A DNA stretch of 33,061 nucleotides from Candidatus Poribacteria bacterium. GTDB lineage: Bacteria > Poribacteria > WGA-4E > UBA9662. Of this stretch, positions 1 to 8,745 are shown piece after piece. The DNA is taken from assembly GCA_002729015.1 (NCBI GenBank), contig PBVO01000106.1, positions 70,596 to 103,656 on the forward strand, read 5' to 3'. A program made the translations under genes and the position numbers. The notes beneath the pieces are model-generated. The model was given only the letters and a program-made list of their open reading frames with translations, was not told where the DNA came from and made no database searches. How positions within the stretch are numbered: position 1 is the first letter of the stretch; each line of letters starts with the position of its first letter.

Positions 1-174
1 AAAGTTAATAGTGAAGGAAAAGGCGTCAAGTCAAAACGGAAGAAAGTCCGATTCCTGAATAACGTGCCAGTGTCTGTGAAAGGGAAGTTACTAGTTGGTT
101 CTCAAATAGATCCAAATACGGGAGTCAATATCTACGTTATGCAGGCTGACGACGTGGCTATAGCTAAAAGATAA
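1..174 (+). CDS. C-terminal end of a DUF3299-like protein (5' truncated)
   Basis: The frame is open from the first base of the window and ends at TAA 172-174, giving 57 residues of a C-terminus. It has a basic stretch (KSKRKK) and then a pattern of V-x-V-x-G-x-L ... T-G-x-x-x-Y-x-M-x-A-D-D-V. That pattern resembles the end of DUF3299-family proteins, small exported proteins found next to LolD/FtsX-type ABC transporters (for example in zinc-regulated zrg-type loci). The match is by eye on a short fragment, so the family is an inference. The next gene, an ABC ATPase, starts 19 bases downstream on the same strand, so one operon is likely. The 5' end and any signal peptide lie outside the window. 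Confidence 0.55.
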   Translation, partial: KVNSEGKGVKSKRKKVRFLNNVPVSVKGKLLVGSQIDPNTGVNIYVMQADDVAIAKR

Positions 175-193
175 TCTATAACAAAAAACATCG

Positions 194-874
194 ATGCTGA
201 AAATTCGTCATCTCAAAAAAACTTTTCCTTCACCTGATGGTAAGACCCAGACAATTGTCGACATCCCTGATTTTGAGTTAAATTCTGGCCAGCAGGTTGC
301 CTTGCAAGGTCAGAGTGGTTGTGGAAAAACGACCTTCCTGAACCTTATATCTGGAATCCTCCAAGCTGATCAGCCAATTAACAACCAAGAACCGCTACCT
401 CAAATAATTCTTAATGGAACAGATATAGCTAAACTATCGGAGCAACAACGTGATCAGTTCCGAGGTAACTCCATTGGTTATATTTTTCAAACCTTTAATC
501 TTCTACCTGCTTATACTATTCTCGAAAATGTGTTATTGGGCATGCATTTTAGTGATATAGCTGACACTGAATTAGCGGAGACTATGCTGATTGAAGTTGG
601 TTTAGCCGAAAGGCTAAACTATCGTCCAAGTCAATTATCTGTAGGACAGCAACAACGAGTAGCTGTTGTGCGAGCTTTAGCAAAGAAGCCGAACCTCGTT
701 CTGGCTGATGAGCCAACCGGAAACTTAGACTCTGCACAGGCCCATACTGCGCTACGACTAATTCGTCAAATATGTCAGCAACAAAATGCGGCACTTTTAC
801 TAGTCAGCCACGATCAAGATTTACTTGATCAATTTGATGATTGTCGCCTTTTTTCCGATATCAACTGCGCTTAG
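194..874 (+). CDS. ABC transporter ATP-binding protein, LolD/MacB type
   Basis: A 226-residue cytoplasmic ATPase, the usual length for LolD/MacB-type subunits that power FtsX-family permeases. Visible motifs are Walker A GQSGCGKT (39-46), Q-loop Gln99 in FQTFNLLP, signature LSVGQQQR (148-155), Walker B LVLADE followed by PTGNLD (168-179), and the H-loop His206 in SHD. The signature reads LSVGQ rather than LSGGQ, so its first glycine is valine. I believe this variant also occurs in other members of the subfamily, so I do not read it as inactivation. The ATG at 194 follows the preceding stop by 19 bases. Two FtsX-type permeases follow with gaps of 11 and 1 bases, the expected partners. These systems usually drive lipoprotein handling, efflux or mechanotransmission rather than import. 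Confidence 0.93.
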   Translation: MLKIRHLKKTFPSPDGKTQTIVDIPDFELNSGQQVALQGQSGCGKTTFLNLISGILQADQPINNQEPLPQIILNGTDIAKLSEQQRDQFRGNSIGYIFQTFNLLPAYTILENVLLGMHFSDIADTELAETMLIEVGLAERLNYRPSQLSVGQQQRVAVVRALAKKPNLVLADEPTGNLDSAQAHTALRLIRQICQQQNAALLLVSHDQDLLDQFDDCRLFSDINCA

Positions 875-885
875 GTTAAACCGCA

Positions 886-2154
886 ATGTACCAGTCTAGG
901 CGAAAAATTAATTTATTCCTGATGGTTCGGCGTGCGATGCAGCAGCATGCTTTATCAAGTATCATTACCGCAATTTCGGTGGCTCTGGGTTGTGGCTTAG
1001 TACTAGCAGTCTGGCTCATAAAAATCCAAAGTTATCAGGCATTTACCGGGGGGGCCATCGGATTTGATGCAGTTTTAGGTGCTCGTGGTAGTCAGTTGCA
1101 ATTGGTTTTGAATACTGTATTTCATCTTGAAACATCAGCCGGTAATATTCCTTGGTCTCTATATAAACAAATCAAAAATGACCCACGAGTTAAGGCTGCA
1201 GTCCCCTACGCTTTAGGAGACAACTACTATGGCTATCGTATTGTTGGGACCTCAAATCAGCTATTCACCAATGTGGATAGCTTATCGATTCGAAAGGGCC
1301 GTCTATTCAAAGAAAATGCACCAGAGGCCGTCGTTGGTCATCTAGTAGCAAAAAAAATGGGTTTGACCGTTGGAGCAAAAATCCACCCTTACCATGGATT
1401 AAACTTTGATTTAAACGCCAAACACGACCAGACCTATAACATTGTTGGCATTTTAGAACCCAGCAATACACCTGCTGATCGAGTGATCTGGATTCCAATT
1501 GAAGGTGTATTTCGAGTTGAAGGTCATGTACTACGTGGCAGTGGAGAAAATTACCGAGCTCAATCCGGCCAAGTAATTCCTGATAAACATAAAGAAGTCA
1601 GCGCAGTTATGTTGAAACTGTCTAGCCCACAGGTTGGATTTTTTCTAGATCAAATGATTAACAAACAAGGCACCGTAGCTACTATCGCTTGGCCCATTGG
1701 TAAAGTGATGGCTAATTTGTTTGATAAAATTGGGTGGATGAACCGCGTAATGGAGATGGTTGCCTATTTAGTTATGGTGGTAGCCGGATTCGCAATTTTA
1801 GCAGCCATATACAATACCATAAACGAACGACAACGAGAATTTGCTATCATGAGAGCATTGGGTGCCAGTCGAAAATTAGTGTTTTCAGTCATATTGTTTG
1901 AAGCTGGTACTATTGCCTTGATTGGGAGCTTAATCGGGTATCTAATTTATGGCTTAATTTTTGTTGTGACTACCAACATTATTCAGAACCGGGTCGGCGT
2001 GGTACTAGATCCCTTAAATTTGGAAGGACAAGCCTTAATCATCGTACTCATACTACCCCTTGTGACAACAATAATTGGTCTATTAGCAGGTCTAGTTCCA
2101 GCTTTTAAAGCTTATCAAACTGACGTCGCGACCAATCTAATTCCACGAAATTAA
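886..2154 (+). CDS. FtsX/MacB-family ABC transporter permease (422 aa)
   Basis: The layout is that of a single-unit FtsX-family permease: an N-terminal membrane helix at about residues 22-45, a large periplasmic MacB_PCD-like region at about 46-280, and three C-terminal helices near 285-310, 330-360 and 385-410. The segment NTINERQREFAIMRALGASR (about 307-326), which joins the second and third helices, is the characteristic FtsX coupling region that contacts the ATPase. The length matches LolC/MacB-type permeases. The gene starts 11 bases after the ATPase and ends one base before the next permease, so the three are surely co-transcribed. Substrate cannot be told from sequence. The neighbouring DUF3299-like protein and second permease suggest an envelope export or lipoprotein-processing role. 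Confidence 0.92.
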   Translation: MYQSRRKINLFLMVRRAMQQHALSSIITAISVALGCGLVLAVWLIKIQSYQAFTGGAIGFDAVLGARGSQLQLVLNTVFHLETSAGNIPWSLYKQIKNDPRVKAAVPYALGDNYYGYRIVGTSNQLFTNVDSLSIRKGRLFKENAPEAVVGHLVAKKMGLTVGAKIHPYHGLNFDLNAKHDQTYNIVGILEPSNTPADRVIWIPIEGVFRVEGHVLRGSGENYRAQSGQVIPDKHKEVSAVMLKLSSPQVGFFLDQMINKQGTVATIAWPIGKVMANLFDKIGWMNRVMEMVAYLVMVVAGFAILAAIYNTINERQREFAIMRALGASRKLVFSVILFEAGTIALIGSLIGYLIYGLIFVVTTNIIQNRVGVVLDPLNLEGQALIIVLILPLVTTIIGLLAGLVPAFKAYQTDVATNLIPRN

Positions 2155-2155
2155 G

Positions 2156-5100
2156 GTGCCAAATAGTAGTTCAATGTGGCGGAGTTTACGTTATTTCTGG
2201 CCAATTAATTTGTCAGTTTTTCTAGCAATAGCCATAGCAACAGCAGTATTGACTGGCGCATTACTAGTGGGAGACTCAGTTAGAGGTAGTCTGGAGGAAT
2301 TGACGTTGGATCGATTGGGTCCAACTGAATATGCTTTAGCTGCCAATCAGTTTTTTCGTCAGTCTTTGGCCAAAGAAATAGGAGAAAAAACAACCACAGA
2401 ATCTCTTAACTCAATTCTACCTCTGATTTCCATAACTGGAACTGCTGTCCAGCCTGCGAGCAAAGCTCGACGTACAAATATAAACATTTATGGATTACCT
2501 GCTGAATCAGGTCAGTTTTGGCGGACGAATTTGTCTGAAGAAATCACAAAACGACTGAAAAAGTCTAATCAGCAAATCTTTCCCTCGGTTGTTCTTAACC
2601 AGTCGCTGCAAAAAGAACTAAACGTCAAATTAGGTGAAACTGTTGTCCTTTATTTTGAACGGCCTCCAGATATCCATCGTGAGTTCATGCTAGGTCGGCG
2701 CGATTATACTGATCTGGTACAATCAATTCGATTAACGGTAACTTATATTGTTCCCGATCGGAACATCGGGCGATTTAGCCTGCAAAATTCTGAATACTTT
2801 CCAGCCAATGCCTATGTTGACCTATCAGTTCTACAAAAATCAGTCGACCAAAAACAACGAGTCAACACAATCCTAGTAGCATCCTCCAAAATATCTCCTG
2901 AAGAGTGGGAAAAAAAACTGAAGTTATCCCTTCGTTTTACAGATCTTGGTTTGACTTTTCGGACCAATGATCAAGATCTATTAATGATTGAAAGTCGAGA
3001 TTTTATTTTATCTCCCAACTTAGTCAATGCAATAGAAAGTTGTGCAAGCGTACTTAATCTAAAAACGAATCCTATTCTCACTTATCTTGCCAATCGAATA
3101 ACAGTTGGCGATCAAAGTATTCCTTATTCAACTATTACGGCTATGAATTTAGATAAAGGTGGTACTAAAGGGGGGAAACCACCACTTTTTCTTAATAGTT
3201 GGGCTGCAGAAATTCTCGGTCTCAACCAAGATGAACAAGCAGAAGTTGAAATTGAGTATTTTTTGCCTGACACTGAAAACGATTTTCAGACTGAATTTGC
3301 TCACTTTCGATTTGAAGGCCTTGTGGACATTTCAAAGCTTGATCCCGAATTGACCCCTAATTTGCCGGGTATTCAATCCGCAGATGACATATCAAATTGG
3401 GAAGTACCATTTCCAATTGACTATGAGAAAATCGGACCCAAGGATGAGGAGTATTGGGACCTTTATCAATCGACACCAAAGGCTATTATTCGGTTACAAG
3501 ATGGCCAAAATCTCTGGAATAGCCGTTTTGGGAAGCTAACCTCATTGCGAATTGATGTAAACGATATGCCTTTGCTTGTAGCACAAACTAAATTAGAAGA
3601 ATCAGTTTTAGAACGACTAACATTAGCTGAAGTAGGATTTCGTTTACAAAATGTTAAGCAAACTGGACTGTCAGCATCCAAAGGCAGCAATGACTTTAGT
3701 GTTCTGTTTGTAAGCTTGAGTTTTTTTCTCATTTTGTCGGCCTTACTTATCATCGGCTTGTTGTTTCGATTGGGAACTGAAATGAGACGAGACGAAATCT
3801 ACTTACTCCGTGCTGTCGGGTTTTCAAATCAACAGATCCAACTACGCTTGTCTAAAGAGGGGCTCATTTTAGCGATATTAGGTTCTACGCTCGGATTAGC
3901 GCTTGCCATTTGTTATGCTAGTTTGATGGTTTACGGTCTGCGGACTTGGTGGATTGGCGCCGTTGGTACGACAGCGCTTAAAGTACATATATCAATAACA
4001 AGTTTGGTAATTGGCCTTGTCCTAAGTTTAATCATGTCTCAACTAACCATCGGTTGGGTAGTAAAACGTCTATCACATGATATCCAACAGTCTAGTCATT
4101 TCTCCTTAAATAGTCGGTGGGTAATAGGAACGGTTTGCCTCATAATTGCCATTGGAACAATCACTTACGCATTTCTTGATAAGTTTTCACCACTTTTCTT
4201 TTATATATCTGGTACCTCTCTAATGGTATCTGGTTTAGCCTATTTTTCTGGTTGGTTACACCATCGGCCAACTACTCGGTTTACTAATTATATAAGCTCG
4301 AGCATTAGGAATACAGCACGCCGTCCAGGTAGAAGCCTGTTGTGTGTAGCTTTAGTCGCTTGTGCTAGTTTTGTAATTATTGCAGTAGGAACCAACCGAC
4401 AACCATCAGTTGAATCATCAGTGCCGATCAAACAAACAGGAACCGGTGGGTTTGGATATATGGCAAAAGCCGATATTCCGATATTAGTAGACCTTGAAAA
4501 ATTTGATTCGATTATAACCGGGTCAGTTTTTCCTTGTTTGACTTTACCTGGGGATGATGTGAGCTGCCTCAACTTATTCCAACCACAAAAGCCTCACATC
4601 ATTGGTTTCTCTTCAGAATTAATTCGACGTGGTGGGTTTCAATTTCAACAAACTATAGATCATGATTTGGATAATTCATGGAATTTATTGAACCAAGATT
4701 TGGGGCCGACAGTTGTGCCAGTGATTGGGGATTATGAGTCGGTGAAGTGGATTTTAGGTCTGGGGATCGGTCAAAGAATATCTATGCAAGATGAATCTGG
4801 CCAAATCATCGAATTCGAATTTGTAGCTTTATTGAAGGATAGCATCTTTCAGAGTGAACTTATCGTTTCAAATGACCAGTTACGACGGCATTTCCCTCAC
4901 CAATCTAGCAATCGTACTTTTTTGATTGATTCTGTCCAAGGGGAAACTGTACAAAAGTTGGAACAAGAGTTCAGTTCATACGGATTAGATGTGACTCCAA
5001 CTATTGATCGACTCAAAAGCTTTCACACGGTCAAGTATACCTACATGTCAGTATTTCAGGTGATTGGCGGTTTAGGTCTCATGCTCGGCACTGCTGGACT

Positions 5101-5422
5101 CGCGATTGTTTTAGTGCGAAATACAATCGAGCGGAAAAAAGAGTTGGCTATACTACAAGCTTTCGGTTTTAAAAGATCAATCTTGTCGATCATTATGCTA
5201 ATCGAAAATACATTTCTGATTTTAGTTGGTTTATTTATTGGAACGATCTCCGCATTGTTGTCTGTTACCCCCCACCTATTATCACTTGGCAACTCAGTTC
5301 CGGTTATTTCTCTAGTCGGAACACTAATAATGATTGTGGCTTTTGGTATGGGAGCCAACTGGCTAGCAATCCAAATAACCACTCGACTACCACTCCTCGC
5401 AACATTAAAATCAGAATTTTAA
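2156..5422 (+). CDS. Large FtsX-family ABC transporter permease with two FtsX units (1088 aa)
   Basis: This begins with GTG at 2156, one base after the previous stop. It is about 2.5 times longer than the preceding permease because it carries a duplicated FtsX architecture. There is a first helix near residues 15-37, a long extracytoplasmic region to about 510, a first FtsX helix group (about 515-650) with the coupling motif RRDEIYLLRAVGFSNQQI, two further helices (about 660-710), a second extracytoplasmic region (about 755-960), and a final FtsX group (about 960-1080) with ERKKELAILQAFGFKRSIL. Both coupling segments look intact. Long two-unit permeases paired with a short one and a LolD-type ATPase are known, mostly without assigned substrate. 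The stop overlaps that of the converging sulfatase gene by four bases. Confidence 0.92.
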   Translation: MPNSSSMWRSLRYFWPINLSVFLAIAIATAVLTGALLVGDSVRGSLEELTLDRLGPTEYALAANQFFRQSLAKEIGEKTTTESLNSILPLISITGTAVQPASKARRTNINIYGLPAESGQFWRTNLSEEITKRLKKSNQQIFPSVVLNQSLQKELNVKLGETVVLYFERPPDIHREFMLGRRDYTDLVQSIRLTVTYIVPDRNIGRFSLQNSEYFPANAYVDLSVLQKSVDQKQRVNTILVASSKISPEEWEKKLKLSLRFTDLGLTFRTNDQDLLMIESRDFILSPNLVNAIESCASVLNLKTNPILTYLANRITVGDQSIPYSTITAMNLDKGGTKGGKPPLFLNSWAAEILGLNQDEQAEVEIEYFLPDTENDFQTEFAHFRFEGLVDISKLDPELTPNLPGIQSADDISNWEVPFPIDYEKIGPKDEEYWDLYQSTPKAIIRLQDGQNLWNSRFGKLTSLRIDVNDMPLLVAQTKLEESVLERLTLAEVGFRLQNVKQTGLSASKGSNDFSVLFVSLSFFLILSALLIIGLLFRLGTEMRRDEIYLLRAVGFSNQQIQLRLSKEGLILAILGSTLGLALAICYASLMVYGLRTWWIGAVGTTALKVHISITSLVIGLVLSLIMSQLTIGWVVKRLSHDIQQSSHFSLNSRWVIGTVCLIIAIGTITYAFLDKFSPLFFYISGTSLMVSGLAYFSGWLHHRPTTRFTNYISSSIRNTARRPGRSLLCVALVACASFVIIAVGTNRQPSVESSVPIKQTGTGGFGYMAKADIPILVDLEKFDSIITGSVFPCLTLPGDDVSCLNLFQPQKPHIIGFSSELIRRGGFQFQQTIDHDLDNSWNLLNQDLGPTVVPVIGDYESVKWILGLGIGQRISMQDESGQIIEFEFVALLKDSIFQSELIVSNDQLRRHFPHQSSNRTFLIDSVQGETVQKLEQEFSSYGLDVTPTIDRLKSFHTVKYTYMSVFQVIGGLGLMLGTAGLAIVLVRNTIERKKELAILQAFGFKRSILSIIMLIENTFLILVGLFIGTISALLSVTPHLLSLGNSVPVISLVGTLIMIVAFGMGANWLAIQITTRLPLLATLKSEF

Positions 5423-6933
5423 TCATCGTCAATTTTCTCACTTTTCACATGAAACCATTGAATTTGCTTCATGTTGGTTTGTGGCGGTGGAGGAAAATGA
5501 TCTCCACGCTGGCTTGACAGGCCTTTATTCGGCCCAGGTAAAAATTTTTGATTAATTAGACCAACCAATTTGCCATTAACAATCCAATCTAAATCTGCAC
5601 CGTAGAGTTGGCTAACCAAAATCTTAGTCAAGTGTTCCAGCTGATGACGATGAGTTGGATCGTTTGACAAGTTGAAAACTTCATTGGGATCTTTATTCAA
5701 ATCAAACAGCTGTCGTTGGTTGCCTACTGGGTAGTAAATGAGTTTATAGCGACCATCATGTACCATACGAGTGGCAAATGCATCTTCACCAACCTCTCCA
5801 TAAAATGAGTCCCGTTTTTCTTTTCCAACCATTGAAAGACCTTCCACGGTTGTGGGAATACTGATACCAGCTAAATCAAGAAGTGTTGGCATTATATCGG
5901 TCCAACCAACTAATCGATGGTCGATTTGGTGAATACCAACTCGATCATCGTCGCCTGTTCCCACTAGTATCATAGGGATATTAGCTGAATATTCGTAAAA
6001 CAGACGTTTAGCCCACATACCATGATTGCCTAGCATGTCCCCATGGTCTGAGGTGAAACAAATGATCGTGTTATCCAGTAGACTTTCCTCTCGAAGAGTA
6101 CCTATCAAAACACGTAGTTGGTGATCAATGTGTGTACAGAGTGCGTAAAAGGCTTGGCGTACCAATTGGATTTGTTCTTCTGCAGATTCTTGCTGGTAAA
6201 AATCAAAACCTCGACTGAGATTAGCCTGAATAGCAAAACAGTTCTCCTCGGTTGTCCATTGGCCAGATTGTGGCTTGTCAATCAGAAATTGTCGGTACAA
6301 GTCAAGATAAGTTGGTAAAGGTACCAACGGCGGGTGCGGATGCCGGTAAGAAATGAACCAGAAACCAGGCCGGCTTGGATCACGACGTTTGATGGTTCTC
6401 GACATTTGTTGTGTAGCCCAATTAGTTGCATGGGTGTGTTCTGGCAAGTGCCAAGGTCGCCAACTATATTCGTTATTGCTCATACCGTGCCAAAATTGTT
6501 GTCCCGCATAACCTTGATCAGCTAAAAAAATTTCGTAATCATCAATCACTCCGTATTGTGTTCGTCCTTCTTCATCTAAAATTACATCGTCGAACCCTAT
6601 ACGGTTTCGCTGCGGATACACATGCAGTTTTCCAACAGCAGTAGCTTGATAGCCAGCCGAACGAAATGTTTCTGCCATAGTTGGGAGTTGAGGCATTGTT
6701 AAAGTCTCATCAAAAACTCGATCACCATGCGTTCGAGGGGTTGTGCCAGTCATTAAAGTTCGACGAGCGGGAATGCATACGGGGCATTCAGAATAAGCAT
6801 TAGAAAATCGAGTGCCACTTCGAGCAAGAGAATCCAGAGTTGGTGTTTGAATCACGGGGTGTCCCGCTACTCCCAGCAGTGCAGCCGGCCAGTGATCAGT
6901 ACTAATTAGCAAGATGTTAGGTTTATTTCTCAT
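5419..6933 (-). CDS. Sulfatase / alkaline-phosphatase-superfamily hydrolase (CxPxR type)
   Basis: A 504-residue sulfatase opening with PNILLISTDHW, where the Asp belongs to the metal site. The formylglycine signature Cys53-Ile-Pro-Ala-Arg57 (CIPARRTLMTG) means Cys53 would need conversion to formylglycine, and no converting enzyme lies in the window. FTSDHGDMLGNHGMW supplies the second part of the metal site. No signal peptide is visible, so it may be cytoplasmic and act on a small sulfate ester, or on a phosphonate monoester as some relatives do. I start it at ATG 6933 because the N-terminus then matches the family and gives an ATGA overlap with the upstream kinase stop. A reading from 6996 would add 21 residues that overlap the kinase and show no family signal. 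Confidence 0.9.
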   Translation of the reverse strand: MRNKPNILLISTDHWPAALLGVAGHPVIQTPTLDSLARSGTRFSNAYSECPVCIPARRTLMTGTTPRTHGDRVFDETLTMPQLPTMAETFRSAGYQATAVGKLHVYPQRNRIGFDDVILDEEGRTQYGVIDDYEIFLADQGYAGQQFWHGMSNNEYSWRPWHLPEHTHATNWATQQMSRTIKRRDPSRPGFWFISYRHPHPPLVPLPTYLDLYRQFLIDKPQSGQWTTEENCFAIQANLSRGFDFYQQESAEEQIQLVRQAFYALCTHIDHQLRVLIGTLREESLLDNTIICFTSDHGDMLGNHGMWAKRLFYEYSANIPMILVGTGDDDRVGIHQIDHRLVGWTDIMPTLLDLAGISIPTTVEGLSMVGKEKRDSFYGEVGEDAFATRMVHDGRYKLIYYPVGNQRQLFDLNKDPNEVFNLSNDPTHRHQLEHLTKILVSQLYGADLDWIVNGKLVGLINQKFLPGPNKGLSSQRGDHFPPPPQTNMKQIQWFHVKSEKIDDD

Positions 6934-7970
6934 AGTTGACTTGAATTTATTACTGATGTGTCCCGTCTGTAACAGGCGGCCACTTGGAAAGCACAATCGA
7001 CATCCTGATTAGGTTCAAATAGACCCTGAAATTGTTGCCAAGCATCTAATCGGCCATCAAGGTCAAAGCAAGAATCAGATAAGATTCTACTTCCATAATC
7101 AACCACTTCTTGCAACGCCCATTCTATTGTGTAATAGTCCATCAAAACTGGATCGGTTTCGACGGGGCCGGATGAAGCAAAATATCCACGCAAATTGTCC
7201 TTATTAAGACCTAGGTAACTTTCAGATCCGAAGAAATATAAATCCCGCTCTCTTGGTGCAAGAATAGCCCCGTCCCAATCGATAATATATAAATTACCCT
7301 TTTCGGAAAGTAAGACATTATCTTCATGAATGTCGCCGTGACATAGGACGTAATCAAATTCTCTGGATCGCAAGTTAGCCCCCAATTGCTCAGCAACTTG
7401 TACTAGGCTTGTTAATTCACAACGCCTTACGTTAATAAAAGAGAGCAAATCTTTGACAATTTGGTCGGCTTGATAGATTGGGTTCCTAGGAGAAATGATT
7501 AACCGAAACTCTGACTGAAATTTTGTGAAATTTTCAATCGGTAATTCAATTTGATTGCTAATCTCACGAGTCAAGCTATGCAGGTGACCAACCATTTTAC
7601 CAACTGCCTGTCTCAGCGAAGAAACCTGTTGATTGGTTCGGTCAGACTTCATCAATGTTAATCCAGAAATGTATGGATAGACAACTAAACCAAAATTAGC
7701 TACCTTGACCACTGTTTGACCAGATTTATCGGGCAAAGGAATCGGAATTGGTACACCTAGGCTGGCTAGTAATTTTATTAGGCCGTTGGTTAGCGAGATC
7801 TGATCTTTATCTTTCACCAAGCGAACAAAAATATCGTTCTGTGCTTGTCCCCAGTAGCACCAAGAGCCTTCACCAACCGGAACAAAATTCAGCTGTTCTA
7901 AGCTAATACCGTAAGACTGATTAATCTTATTTTTGATTTCCTCAGATGATACAGAGGGTTCAGTTTTCAT
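6930..7970 (-). CDS. APH / choline-kinase-like phosphotransferase
   Basis: A 346-residue small-molecule kinase of the aminoglycoside phosphotransferase/ChoK fold. The catalytic loop reads CHGDIHEDN (residues 210-218), with the Brenner-type His211-Gly-Asp213 and Asn218. The metal-binding segment IIDWDG follows (229-234, Asp231). The N-lobe has VGEGSWCYWG as a glycine-containing loop and VVYPYISG as a hinge. Substrate could be a sugar, choline-like alcohol, homoserine or an antibiotic. The sequence does not decide, though the operon context of a thioesterase, a PhyH dioxygenase and a sulfatase argues for a metabolic rather than resistance role. Its TGA stop overlaps the sulfatase ATG, suggesting translational coupling, and the PhyH gene ends 6 bases upstream. 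Confidence 0.88.
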   Translation of the reverse strand: MKTEPSVSSEEIKNKINQSYGISLEQLNFVPVGEGSWCYWGQAQNDIFVRLVKDKDQISLTNGLIKLLASLGVPIPIPLPDKSGQTVVKVANFGLVVYPYISGLTLMKSDRTNQQVSSLRQAVGKMVGHLHSLTREISNQIELPIENFTKFQSEFRLIISPRNPIYQADQIVKDLLSFINVRRCELTSLVQVAEQLGANLRSREFDYVLCHGDIHEDNVLLSEKGNLYIIDWDGAILAPRERDLYFFGSESYLGLNKDNLRGYFASSGPVETDPVLMDYYTIEWALQEVVDYGSRILSDSCFDLDGRLDAWQQFQGLFEPNQDVDCAFQVAACYRRDTSVINSSQL

Positions 7971-7976
7971 ACTAGT

Positions 7977-8741
7977 TCAAAGATTATAAGGGTTGTTTCC
8001 GCTTAGTAATAGATTGTGTTTAAGGATTTCACCTTCTCTGTTTTTGGTGCCCACTGGCATATAATGAATAACTATCGCTCTACGATCCCTATCAGATCCA
8101 TTAGGATTAGTTTGATGTAAGGTTAAACAGTGGTGCACCATTCCAAAACCAGATTTTAGGGGAACCGAAACTCCATAATCTTCATTAACATCAACTGATA
8201 GTAATGCTGGTAAATCCTGACCGCTATGTTTTGCACGACTGTGGTCAGCTGGTTCTACTAAGTGAGAACCAGGTATAACGTTCATGCATCCATTTTCAGT
8301 ATCAGCATCATCAAGGGCAAGCCAAATACTAACCAAATTTGCAGGCTCGCACTGCCAGTAACCATTATCTTGATGCCAAGGTACTGGACCACCAATTTGT
8401 GCTGGCTTGTAAAGAGCTTGATCATGAAACAGCTGAATATTAGGCCCAATTAGACAAGCGACAATGCTGAGTAATGGAGGATGAAACAAGAGTTGATGAA
8501 ATATCTCACTCTTTTCCCACATTTCCATGATTTGTAGCATTTCTTGTTGTTTGTAATTTTCTTTTTCATCTGTAGCTGAAAGATTTCGCCACCCTTTTCC
8601 ATTAGTTTGAGACCGTTTTTCAAACACTTTGTCGTATGCAGAGCGGAGTTCTTGGAGATGATCTTTATCAACCAATTGATGCGGGATTGCCAAGTAACCC
8701 TCCTTTTGAAAAATTTGAATTTGTTGATCATTTAACTGCAA
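7977..8741 (-). CDS. Phytanoyl-CoA dioxygenase (PhyH)-family Fe(II)/2-oxoglutarate oxygenase
   Basis: A 254-residue PhyH-family enzyme. The iron facial triad is visible as His123-x-Asp125 in PWHQDNGYW and a distal His209 in LTLHQTNPN. Arg220/Arg221 in SDRDRRAIVIHYMP is placed to bind 2-oxoglutarate. LALDDADTENGCMNVIPGSH is the family core. The enzyme should hydroxylate an organic substrate with O2 and 2-oxoglutarate. Families like this act on phytanoyl-CoA, amino acids, phosphonates and ectoine, so the substrate is open. The start codon is TTG at 8741, supported by a strong GGAGGG seven bases upstream. It is second in the operon, 4 bases after the thioesterase. Confidence 0.92.
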   Translation of the reverse strand: MQLNDQQIQIFQKEGYLAIPHQLVDKDHLQELRSAYDKVFEKRSQTNGKGWRNLSATDEKENYKQQEMLQIMEMWEKSEIFHQLLFHPPLLSIVACLIGPNIQLFHDQALYKPAQIGGPVPWHQDNGYWQCEPANLVSIWLALDDADTENGCMNVIPGSHLVEPADHSRAKHSGQDLPALLSVDVNEDYGVSVPLKSGFGMVHHCLTLHQTNPNGSDRDRRAIVIHYMPVGTKNREGEILKHNLLLSGNNPYNL

Positions 8742-8745
8742 AGTA

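Noticed and set aside
6934..6996. Possible 21-residue N-terminal extension of the sulfatase
   Set aside because: It overlaps the kinase gene, has no ribosome site, and the family-like N-terminus begins at the ATG at 6933, which overlaps the kinase stop as ATGA.
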